64,000 nt of DNA from Corynebacterium kroppenstedtii (GTDB lineage: Bacteria; Actinomycetota; Actinomycetes; Mycobacteriales; Mycobacteriaceae). A program made the translations under genes and the position numbers. Below the pieces are notes generated by a model that saw only the letters and a list, made by a program, of their open reading frames with translations, did not search any database and was not told where the DNA came from. The stretch spans positions 1-64,000 of the forward strand of contig NZ_QFRA01000014.1 in NCBI RefSeq assembly GCF_003243515.1, given 5' to 3'. How positions within the stretch are numbered: position 1 is the stretch's first letter; each line of letters opens with the position of its first letter. Shown piece by piece: positions 43,975-51,944 of this stretch.

Positions 43975-44298
43975 TTAGTGGAGGCGTCCGGTGCGCTCCT
44001 TGTACTCACGGTAGGGAGCACGGCCAGCGTGAATGAGGCCGAAGCCGACTACGAGGCACAGGATACCGCCGATAAGTCCGCCGAACAGCAAATAGGTAGA
44101 CCAGCCTTGTCCGCCGAAGATCTCGGTGGCGAGACCGAAAACGAAGATGCCGAAGAAGGCGAGTGACGAGAGAACGAATCCCATCCCCGACCATGTCTTG
44201 CTACTGTGCAGCGATGAATGCGGTGACGCGAGGGATACGGGCACATAGCCCTCTATGTAGTGCGGTTCGCCTTCAAATCGAACCTCAGACGAAGACAT
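43975..44298 (-). CDS. two-helix membrane protein downstream of sdhB
   Basis: A 107-residue protein. A polar N-terminus (SSSEVRFEGEPHYIEGYVPV) precedes two hydrophobic segments at about residues 40-60 and 68-90, and the tail is polar and basic (AGRAPYREYKERTGRL). ATG 44298 has AAAGG seven bases upstream. It lies about 170 bp after sdhB on the same strand and just before the strong terminator. Similar small membrane proteins follow sdhB in corynebacteria. The function is unknown. Confidence 0.75.
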   Translation of the reverse strand: MSSSEVRFEGEPHYIEGYVPVSLASPHSSLHSSKTWSGMGFVLSSLAFFGIFVFGLATEIFGGQGWSTYLLFGGLIGGILCLVVGFGLIHAGRAPYREYKERTGRLH

Positions 44299-44464
44299 AA
44301 CTTTACCTTTCACGACCTGAATCAGGGTGGGTCATAGAGTGTGACCCTTAGTGTAGCCGCTTATGAGTAAAAGACTACCCATAAGACAACGTGGGGGTCA
44401 CCCCTGAACTGCCACCCTGCAGTGTCTTCGCAGGCCAACAGAACGTAGGAGTGACAGGTATGAC

Positions 44465-45214
44465 CTATTTGTCCTTGTTCCGCAGCGCGGAGCGGGTGCG
44501 CTCCTTCGTCACGGCTGCCACAGCGGTCAATGGGATTCCTGCCGGGCAGACGTCGGCACATTCACCGAACAACGAGCATGGGCCGAAGGTGGTTTCCAGG
44601 TTGTCCACCATCTTGCGGGCACGCTTACCGCGCTCTTGCTTACCCAGCGGCATGAGCTTCAAGTGCTCCAACTTCGCGCCGGTGAACAGGTGCGCTGCAC
44701 CGTTCGGGCAGGCCGCAACACAAGCACCACAGCCGATACATGCGGCGAAGTCAAGGGCTTTCTCGGCATCCGCGTGGTTCATGGGCAGGAAGTCCGCATC
44801 GGGGGCGGTACCAGCCATGACGGAGATAAATCCGCCTTGTTCCAACACTCGATCCAGTGCGGAGCGGTCCACGATCATATCCTTAATCACGGGGTATGCC
44901 GCAGAGCGCAGAGGCTCGATCTTGATGCTGTCACCATCTTTGAAGTTGAACAGACGCTGCTGGCAGGCCGGCTTGTTCTTATCCGGGCCGTGCGGGCGGC
45001 CGTTAATGGTCAAGCCGCAGGTGCCGCAAATACCTTCACGGCAGTCAGAGGCGAAAGCGAAAGGCTCTTTGCCTTGCTCGATGTAGCCTTCGTTGACGTG
45101 GTCCAGTAGCTCGAGGATGGACATTTGCTCGACGGCGTCATCGACATCGACAGACTCGAAGTGTCCTTCGGATTCCGGGCCCGCCTGACGCCAGATCTCT
45201 AGATGCAGTTTCAT
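44465..45214 (-). CDS. sdhB: succinate dehydrogenase iron-sulfur subunit SdhB
   Basis: Carries electrons from FAD in SdhA to menaquinone. The [2Fe-2S] ligands are in SDCREGICGTCGLTINGRPH and PACQQRLF. The [4Fe-4S] and [3Fe-4S] cysteines are in CIGCGACVAACPNGAAHLF and CSLFGECADVCPAGIPL. At 249 residues it is of normal size. Its ATG overlaps the last base of the sdhA stop, so it is translated with sdhA. It is third in sdhC-sdhA-sdhB order on the minus strand. Confidence 0.95.
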   Translation of the reverse strand: MKLHLEIWRQAGPESEGHFESVDVDDAVEQMSILELLDHVNEGYIEQGKEPFAFASDCREGICGTCGLTINGRPHGPDKNKPACQQRLFNFKDGDSIKIEPLRSAAYPVIKDMIVDRSALDRVLEQGGFISVMAGTAPDADFLPMNHADAEKALDFAACIGCGACVAACPNGAAHLFTGAKLEHLKLMPLGKQERGKRARKMVDNLETTFGPCSLFGECADVCPAGIPLTAVAAVTKERTRSALRNKDK

Positions 45215-47253
45215 TACTTGTAGTTCCTTGTCATCAGAGGGATGCGGTCGAAGTACAAGGGCTCGGCGTGGCGGATGAACTTACCATCGCCGTTGTGTTC
45301 CCACGCAGAGACGAAGCACCACTTGGAGTCATCGCGCTCTGCCTCACCATCTTCAGAGAGGTGATCGTCGCGATAGTGGGCACCACAGGATTCGTCGCGG
45401 TCCATGGCGTCAACGCACATGAGCTCCGCGAGATCCATGTAGTCCGCAACACGGTTGGCGTATTCCAAAACCTGGTTGAGGTTATCGACGTCACCCGGGA
45501 TGTGCAGGTTCTGCCAGAACTCGTCGCGCAGTTCGCGGATGTCCTTGATGCCCTTTTCCAGATTTTCGACGTTGCGTGACACGCCGCAGGAGAAGTACAG
45601 GATGTCGCCCAGCTTGCGGTGGAAGTATTCCGGGCCGTGGGGGTCCTTCGCCTGGATGTTCATCAACTTCTCGATGCGCTTTTTGGACCGTTCCAGGGCT
45701 TCCTGAGCGGCCGGCGAATCGGCCGGGAGCGCCTTTGTTCCCAGCAGTGGAGCCAGGTAGTTCGGAATCGTGAAGGGTAAGGTGAACCACCCGTCGATCG
45801 AAGCCGACAGCAGCGAGTTAGCACCCAGGCGGTTCGCGCCGTGGTACATCCAGGATGCCTCACCAGCGGCGAAGAGACCGGGGATGTTCGTCATGTCGTT
45901 GAAGTCGGTCCACAGTCCACCCATCACGTAGTGGCAGGTTGGGGCGATACGCATTGGTGTCTCGTAGGCGGATTCACCAATCGTCTCTTCATACATCTGG
46001 ATCAGGTTGCCGTAACGCTCCTTGATCACGTCCTTACCCAGACGCTGGATAGCGTCGCGCAGATCTAGGTACACGGAGTTGTGCAATGGTCCGACGCCGT
46101 ATCCGCCGTTGATCTGCTGCGAGTTCGCACGGGAGGCGATATCACGGGGGACGAGGTTACCGAATGCCGGGTAGCGGCGCTCTAGAAAGTAGTCGCGCTC
46201 GTCTTCGGGGATGTCGTTGGGGTCGCGGTCGTCGGCCTTCTTCTTAGGGGTCCAGACGCGGGCGTCATTACGCAGTGATTCCGACATCAGAATCGTCTTG
46301 GACTGCCAGTCCGAGTTCACCGGGATACCCGTCGGGTGGAACTGCACGAATGACGGCGATGCCATGTAGGCGCCTTGGTCGTAGGCACGCATGATGGCCG
46401 ACGCATTGGAGTTCTTCGCCAACGTGGACATGTAGTAGACGTTGCCGTAGCCGCCGGTTCCGAGGATCACGGCGTGGCCGGTGTGGGCGTTCAGCTCGCC
46501 CGTAATGAGGTTACGGGTGACGATGCCTTGGCAGCGGCCGTCGTCGATAATGAGATCCATCATCTCATTGTGGGTGAAGATCTCTACTGAGCCGGCACCA
46601 ATCTGACGCTGCAATGCGGAGGTCGTCGCCAGCTGTAGCTGCTGGCCTGTTTGACCACGGGTGTAATAGGTACGGGACACCTGGACGCCACCGAATGAAC
46701 GGGTGGCCAGCGTTCCGCCGTACTCGCGGGAGAACGGTGCGCCCACGGCGTTCATGTGGTCAATGACGCGGGGGGACTCTTCTGCCAAGCGCCAGCAGTC
46801 GTTCTCGCGGCAGCGGTAGTCGCCACCCTTCACCGTGTCTTTGGTGTGGTTGTAGGTGGAGTCATTGTCCAGCTTCTTCGAGCGAGACGAGTTCACACCA
46901 CCTTGCGCGGCAATCGAGTGAGCACGACGAGGAGCGTCGTGGTATGTGAAGACCTTGACGTCATAGCCCAGCTCGCCCAAAGCTGCCGCAGCAGCTCCGC
47001 CGGCCAAACCGGTACCGACGACGAGGATCGTGAACTTCTTGCGGTTCAGGGGCGAGACCAGCTTGAAGTGTTGCTTAGCGTAATCCCACTCGTCGGCCTG
47101 CGAGAGTCCCTTCATGTGAGGAGCGTTGTCCTTTAGTTTGGAGCCCAGGGTCACTCCGGGGACGCATGAATCAGGCGCGGTGAAATTCTCAACAGCGGTG
47201 TCGTAGTCGAAGTCCGGCCCCTGATTGTGGGGGTTCTGAATAACTGCACTCAT
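45214..47253 (-). CDS. sdhA: succinate dehydrogenase flavoprotein subunit SdhA
   Basis: Oxidises succinate to fumarate with covalently bound FAD. The FAD Rossmann motif is ILVVGTGLAGGAAAAALGELGY. RRAHSIAAQGGVNSSRSKKL follows, which carries the histidine for FAD attachment. Active-site segments are VQFHPTGIPVNSDW, the HYVMGGLWTDF loop and GANRLGANSLLSA. The 679-residue length and the N-terminal extension are typical of corynebacterial menaquinone-type enzymes. A GGAGG site precedes ATG 47253. Confidence 0.96.
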   Translation of the reverse strand: MSAVIQNPHNQGPDFDYDTAVENFTAPDSCVPGVTLGSKLKDNAPHMKGLSQADEWDYAKQHFKLVSPLNRKKFTILVVGTGLAGGAAAAALGELGYDVKVFTYHDAPRRAHSIAAQGGVNSSRSKKLDNDSTYNHTKDTVKGGDYRCRENDCWRLAEESPRVIDHMNAVGAPFSREYGGTLATRSFGGVQVSRTYYTRGQTGQQLQLATTSALQRQIGAGSVEIFTHNEMMDLIIDDGRCQGIVTRNLITGELNAHTGHAVILGTGGYGNVYYMSTLAKNSNASAIMRAYDQGAYMASPSFVQFHPTGIPVNSDWQSKTILMSESLRNDARVWTPKKKADDRDPNDIPEDERDYFLERRYPAFGNLVPRDIASRANSQQINGGYGVGPLHNSVYLDLRDAIQRLGKDVIKERYGNLIQMYEETIGESAYETPMRIAPTCHYVMGGLWTDFNDMTNIPGLFAAGEASWMYHGANRLGANSLLSASIDGWFTLPFTIPNYLAPLLGTKALPADSPAAQEALERSKKRIEKLMNIQAKDPHGPEYFHRKLGDILYFSCGVSRNVENLEKGIKDIRELRDEFWQNLHIPGDVDNLNQVLEYANRVADYMDLAELMCVDAMDRDESCGAHYRDDHLSEDGEAERDDSKWCFVSAWEHNGDGKFIRHAEPLYFDRIPLMTRNYK

Positions 47254-47269
47254 GTTTTGTAACCTCCGC

Positions 47270-48031
47270 CTACAGTGATATCGCGCCGGTCAGTACAGCG
47301 AGGGGAATCGAAATGTTGCCGATCATGATGATGGCCGGAACTATGTAGGCAACCAGCAGCATCACCTGACTCCACCGATGTCCGGTAATTCCGAGATCAG
47401 AAATGGCCGTCCAAATGCCGTGCGACAGATGGACGAACAGAATCACCATGGCGAGGATGTAGAAAATAGCAACACCAGGACGATCAAAGCTATGAATGAG
47501 GTTGGCATAAGCATTCGCGTGACCGGGGGTGTTCTCCTCAAACTCACTCGATCCGATCGGCCGCACGCCCAACGTCAAATCCAAAATGTGGAAGATGATG
47601 AACAGCAGCAGGACCAGGCCCGTCACAACCATGGACCGTGCTGCAAAGGTGTTCATTCCCGATACAAGCCCTGTCCGGCGGAACTTACCTCGTGACCGCC
47701 GTGCACGCCCGTGCAGCGCTAAGCCGCAGTAGACGTGCAGAACTAAGCAGACGAGAAGAACAATACGCGCGATCCACAGAACGCCCTCACGCGGGAACAA
47801 GGGTTCGAGCGCCGTACGCAGAAACTCTGCGTAGTCGTTTAAGTGCTCTTCCCCCATGTAGATCTTTAAGTTACCGATCATATGGACGAGCACGAACAGC
47901 CCGAAGATAAGGCCCGTGATCGCCATCGTCATTTTCATAGCCCACGACGGGAACGCCGGCTTGTCGCGGAGCGGATCCGTCGTTATTTTACCGTGAACAA
48001 TGGCGTCACGGTTCGCGTTTTTTACAGTCAT
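47270..48031 (-). CDS. sdhC: succinate dehydrogenase cytochrome b subunit SdhC
   Basis: Di-haem membrane anchor of a type B succinate:menaquinone reductase. It has five helices in one polypeptide of 253 residues, with histidines in LFVLVHMIGNLKIY, VLHVYCGLALHGRA, FIIFHILDL and LFVHLSHGIWTA that are candidate haem ligands. GGAGG precedes ATG 48031. It is the first gene of the sdhCAB operon; its upstream region has a GlxR-like palindrome. Confidence 0.93.
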   Translation of the reverse strand: MTVKNANRDAIVHGKITTDPLRDKPAFPSWAMKMTMAITGLIFGLFVLVHMIGNLKIYMGEEHLNDYAEFLRTALEPLFPREGVLWIARIVLLVCLVLHVYCGLALHGRARRSRGKFRRTGLVSGMNTFAARSMVVTGLVLLLFIIFHILDLTLGVRPIGSSEFEENTPGHANAYANLIHSFDRPGVAIFYILAMVILFVHLSHGIWTAISDLGITGHRWSQVMLLVAYIVPAIIMIGNISIPLAVLTGAISL

Positions 48032-48354
48032 GGCACCTCCAGTGTCAGCCTTACTGTACGACGACGAGGGAGGTGCACTCCACTTACGCCGCTACCGCGT
48101 GATACACATCACTAGTGGTCAAGATGGACTTTTCGCAACTTCGTCTTTGCATAATTCGTTACCCCCGTTGACCCTAGAGATAAATAGGTGGAATTTTTTA
48201 GCCATGACCTGTGATGTTAATACCGTTTTCTTCGCACGAAACAGCTCGTTAGCGTAGCCTCAACAGGTCAATTGAGGTAGAGACACGGACAGTTCCTGAC
48301 AACTTGCCGCCCCCGGTTGGGGGCCGGCGGTGTCAGTCCGGTATGAGCGCGACG
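48032..48354. other. 323-bp sdhC upstream region, no gene
   Basis: Between sdhC and the 3' end of the GH65 gene. It includes the GlxR-like site (48098-48113), a long A/T-rich stretch (about 48140-48250) and a CCCCC-GGTT-GGGGG hairpin near 48308-48321 with no following T-run. It probably holds the sdh promoter. Confidence 0.55.
48098..48113. promoter_or_regulatory. GlxR (CRP-like) binding-site candidate upstream of sdhC
   Basis: CGTGATACACATCACT fits the corynebacterial GlxR consensus TGTGA-N6-TCACA at eight of ten defined positions and has a symmetric GTGAT/ATCAC core. It lies 67-82 bp before the sdhC start, a suitable position. GlxR control of sdhCAB is known in C. glutamicum; the site here is inferred. 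Confidence 0.6.
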
Positions 48355-50925
48355 TTAGTCATCGCCGAGGTTGCGCTCACCAGGCAAAGCGATGGTCATC
48401 GGCTCGTGAGTCACGACAACTTCCCGGCCACCGACCTCGATCGGGCCGACGTCGTGAAGCCCTTCTTCCACCACGAGTTCGACGGAGTGACGTCGAATAG
48501 CGACGCGAATCCGGCACCCGTGAAGAGTGATCCGGTAAATGAGCTCTTCCCACTCATCGGGCAGCCGCGGGTTGATGCTGTAGCGGCCCTCATAATCACG
48601 GAAACCGCCGAAGCCGTACACGAGTGCGGACCACACCCCACCAGTGGAGGCAATGTGTACACCGTCTTTCGTGTTCCCGTGCAAGTTGCCCAGGTCCACG
48701 AACAGGCCACGGAGGAAGAAATCCATCGCCTTGTCCTTCAGATCCAGCTCTGCCGCGACGATAGACTGGACAACAGCGGACAGGGTCGAATCACCCGTGG
48801 TTAACTCGTCATAGTAGTTGTAGTCGGCCAGCTTCTCTTCCCGGGTAAACCGGTTACCCCGCAGGAACAGCGCCAACACGACGTCGGCCTGCTTGATGAT
48901 CTGGTACCGGTAGATGGTGAGCGGGTGGTAGTGCAGCAAAAGCGGGCGCTTCGGACCCACAGAGGGGTCGTCGAGGTTCCAGCGCTCGCGCTCCAGGAAC
49001 TGGTCATCCTGCGGGTGGATCCCCAACTTCGGGTCCAGCAGGATGTGCATGTGCTCGGCTGCTTTATCCCACAGCACTATTTCTTCCTCATCCAGGCCAT
49101 ACTGTTTCGCCAGGTCAGCGTAGTCATTGGGCCGGTCGGCCTTCATTTGACGAACGACATCGGCAGCCACGCGCAAGTTATATTCCGCCATGACATTGGT
49201 GTAGAGGTTGTTGTTCACCACGGTGGTGTACTCGTCGGGCCCCGTGACGGAGTGAATATTGAATTCACCATCGCGATCAAAGAAGCCCAAGGACATCCAG
49301 AATCGCGCCGTGCCCACCAAAATGTGGATGCCCTCGCGCAGCAGGAAATCCGTATCGCCCGACGCGTACACGTACTTCATGAGGGCGTACGCAATATCCG
49401 CATCGATGTGATACTGGGCGGTCCCTGCCGCGTAATACGCACTTGATTCCAGGCCATTAATGGTGCGCCACGGGAACAATGCTCCGTCATGGGAGAGCTC
49501 CCGGGCACGCTCCTGAGCAGCGGGAAGCATGAGGAAACGGAACCGCATCGCATTCCTGGCGAACGACGGGTTCGTGTAGCTCAGGAACGGCATGACATAA
49601 ATTTCCGTATCCCAGAAATAGTGCCCGCCGTAGCCGGATCCGGTCATTCCTTTCGCGGGGATGCCGTGCCCGTCGGCCCGCGCCGAGGCCTGCACCAGCT
49701 GGAACAGGTTCCACCGCACGGCCTGCTGAATGGCCGGCTGCCCAGTAATTTCCACGTCGGAGCGTTCCCAGAACGCATCGAGCCATTCCCGCTGATTCTG
49801 CTGCAAGGCCGGGAATCCCACTTGTACAGCGCGGTTAATGGTGCGCGCGCAGCGGAAAGCCAGTTCTTCCGCCGCTACGTGCCGGGAGGAATGGTAGGAC
49901 ACGAACTTTTCCAGCCGTATCGTCATCCCTTGTTTGCCATTGAGGTGGTGAACGACGCGGGCGTTATCGTCACGCACGCGCGCATCCACTTCCACGCCCG
50001 CTTCTTCACGCGTATTCAGTGATTCCGCACCCGGCATGTCCACCGTCAATTTGTGGTCCATGCTGCAGGTCACGGTCATGCCGGACTCGGCACACCGGTA
50101 TCCCAACGTGGCGCGCTCTGGCGCTGGGTGGGCCCGGAACGTCGGAATGAGAACGCGTTCCTCAATGGTCTCGCCCTGACGGGGGTCTTTTTCTGCGGCA
50201 CTGTTATTCCCGTTGCCGCCACCGTGGTATTCGTCCTCGCCGTCTTGGCGGTTCAGGATTTGCGACGAAATAACGACGGCCGCGTCGGCGTCGAGAAGCT
50301 CAACCTCCAAACTCATGATGGCCAGGTGCTTCTCCTGGAAGGAGATCATCCGCTCGGACGTCACCCGCGCGCGTTTGCCCGACGGGGTGCGCCAAATGAG
50401 GTTGCGGCGCAGGATGCCTTCGCGGAAGTCCAGGACGCGCTCGTAGTCTTCGAGGTCGGCGCTGCCTAAGCGGAGGGGTTCGTCGTCAATATATAGGCGC
50501 ATCGGCTTGGCATCGGGTGCCGAGACCAAGGTCTGCCCCTTGCGGGCTAAGCCGTAGGCGTCCTCCGCGTGGCGGATGTTCCATGTTTCGTGGAGACCGT
50601 TGATGTAGGTGCCGTGGTAGGCGGAGTCGCGCCCCTCGGAGGGGTTCGCGCGCATGCCCATGTACCCGTTGGAGAGGGCGAAGATGGATTCCGATACCCC
50701 CAGGTCCATGCGGTTGGGGACGCGCTCAATGAGCCGCCACGGGTCGACGGGATTGTTTTCGCGGTCGATGGTGGACTCAGGGTCAACCCCGTGGTGGTGG
50801 CCGTCGGCGCGGGCCAGTAATCCGTCCTGGCGGCTATCATCAATCGAGCCCTTTTGGTCCTTTTGTACATGGCGACGGGCAGCAAGAAAAGCTTCCGACG
50901 TCGCTTGCGATGCTTTCGGGCTCAT
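48355..50925 (-). CDS. glycoside hydrolase family 65 disaccharide phosphorylase
   Basis: An 856-residue inverting phosphorylase of the maltose/trehalose/kojibiose phosphorylase group, which cleaves an alpha-glucosidic disaccharide with phosphate to beta-glucose-1-phosphate and glucose. Seen: SNGYMGMRANPSEG (substrate loop), HYFWDTEIYVMPF near residue 436, and the catalytic Glu565 in SVTGPDEYTTVVNNN. The C-terminal part is a small strand-rich domain. The disaccharide is not deducible. ATG 50925 has AGGAGA upstream. It sits about 110 bp downstream of a beta-phosphoglucomutase, which would use the product. Confidence 0.9.
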   Translation of the reverse strand: MSPKASQATSEAFLAARRHVQKDQKGSIDDSRQDGLLARADGHHHGVDPESTIDRENNPVDPWRLIERVPNRMDLGVSESIFALSNGYMGMRANPSEGRDSAYHGTYINGLHETWNIRHAEDAYGLARKGQTLVSAPDAKPMRLYIDDEPLRLGSADLEDYERVLDFREGILRRNLIWRTPSGKRARVTSERMISFQEKHLAIMSLEVELLDADAAVVISSQILNRQDGEDEYHGGGNGNNSAAEKDPRQGETIEERVLIPTFRAHPAPERATLGYRCAESGMTVTCSMDHKLTVDMPGAESLNTREEAGVEVDARVRDDNARVVHHLNGKQGMTIRLEKFVSYHSSRHVAAEELAFRCARTINRAVQVGFPALQQNQREWLDAFWERSDVEITGQPAIQQAVRWNLFQLVQASARADGHGIPAKGMTGSGYGGHYFWDTEIYVMPFLSYTNPSFARNAMRFRFLMLPAAQERARELSHDGALFPWRTINGLESSAYYAAGTAQYHIDADIAYALMKYVYASGDTDFLLREGIHILVGTARFWMSLGFFDRDGEFNIHSVTGPDEYTTVVNNNLYTNVMAEYNLRVAADVVRQMKADRPNDYADLAKQYGLDEEEIVLWDKAAEHMHILLDPKLGIHPQDDQFLERERWNLDDPSVGPKRPLLLHYHPLTIYRYQIIKQADVVLALFLRGNRFTREEKLADYNYYDELTTGDSTLSAVVQSIVAAELDLKDKAMDFFLRGLFVDLGNLHGNTKDGVHIASTGGVWSALVYGFGGFRDYEGRYSINPRLPDEWEELIYRITLHGCRIRVAIRRHSVELVVEEGLHDVGPIEVGGREVVVTHEPMTIALPGERNLGDD

Positions 50926-51035
50926 TCACTCTCCTAGGGTCCTTGTAGTGACGTTAACGGCATGAGCTGCTGCAGTCACAGCTATCGACCAGGCTACCGA
51001 TCCGTAGGTTGTGGGTTGGCTGGCAGGGGGCCTTT

Positions 51036-51812
51036 TTACACCAGCTCGCCGAGGTCGTCAACGACGGCATCGGCCCCGGTCTTCAGCAACGCGTCTTTCC
51101 CTGCACCACGATTGACACCGAGAACGTACCCAAATTCACCGGCACGCCCCGCGGCCACACCGCTGGTTGCGTCCTCCACGACGACGGCGTCGGCAGGGGT
51201 GAGGCCAAACAATTCAGCACCATAAACATAAGTATCGGGCGCCGGCTTCCCCTTGAGCTTTTTCTCTTCCGCGATGGTCCCGTCGACAACATGGGGGAAA
51301 TAATCAGTAAGCCCGGCTGATTCCAGGACCCTCGGCGTGTTCTTTGACGACGACACCACACCCATCTGCACGGCATCCGACGCGTGGGACTCGTTGTGGT
51401 CCTTCAACGCGTGGAGCAGCTGCAATGAGCCAGGATACGGATCCATCCCGCGTTTAAGGAGGTCGAGGAAGTCGCGGTTCTTGCGCAGCCCTAACCCGGT
51501 GATGGTGTTATCAGTGGGGTTGTCGTCGCCATCGAGGCCTGCGTCGGCACGATCATAAGGAAGAGAAATGCCGCGCGATTCCAGGAGCGCTTGAATGGCC
51601 TCATCCCGACGACGTCCGTCCAAGTAATCGAAATAGTCCTGGTCGGTGTAGGCGCGTTCGCCGCGCTCTGCCAGGAACGCCTGGAACATCGTCGCCCAAG
51701 CCTGCTGGTGGAGCATCGCCGTGGGCGTGAGAACCCCATCAAGGTCGAAGAGCACCACCTTGAATTTCAGAAGATCCTGAAGCGTTGGTGTATCTGCTGA
51801 CTGCGTCACCAC
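51036..51812 (-). CDS. beta-phosphoglucomutase family HAD hydrolase
   Basis: HAD-superfamily enzyme of 258 residues, likely converting beta-glucose-1-phosphate to glucose-6-phosphate. Motif I is LFDLDGVLTPT (nucleophile Asp23 and Asp25). The phosphate-binding motif II is GVVSSSKNTPRVL, the lysine motif is KLKGKPAPDTYV and the acidic motif IV is VVVEDATSGVAAGRA. The cap lies between residues about 30 and 145. With the adjacent GH65 gene it forms the standard disaccharide-phosphorolysis pair. Trehalose-6-phosphate phosphatase activity is a weaker alternative. Confidence 0.87.
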   Translation of the reverse strand: MVTQSADTPTLQDLLKFKVVLFDLDGVLTPTAMLHQQAWATMFQAFLAERGERAYTDQDYFDYLDGRRRDEAIQALLESRGISLPYDRADAGLDGDDNPTDNTITGLGLRKNRDFLDLLKRGMDPYPGSLQLLHALKDHNESHASDAVQMGVVSSSKNTPRVLESAGLTDYFPHVVDGTIAEEKKLKGKPAPDTYVYGAELFGLTPADAVVVEDATSGVAAGRAGEFGYVLGVNRGAGKDALLKTGADAVVDDLGELV

Positions 51813-51944
51813 AAGTTACCTTTCTGCTCGACCTTCACCGTCTACGTATGAGGGTACCCATCACCTGTGACAAACGCAGCAGTTACAGCACCAACGCAGC
51901 AGGAACCTATGCGGCGGATCAGCCGCAGGACCGCCCGCAGAACC

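Noticed and set aside
48240..48258. Possible DtxR iron box near TTAGCGTAGCCTCAAC
   Set aside because: Too many mismatches from TTAGGTTAGCCTAACCTAA to support a claim.
48308..48321. CCCCC-GGTT-GGGGG hairpin downstream of GH65
   Set aside because: No T-tract follows on either strand, so terminator status cannot be supported.
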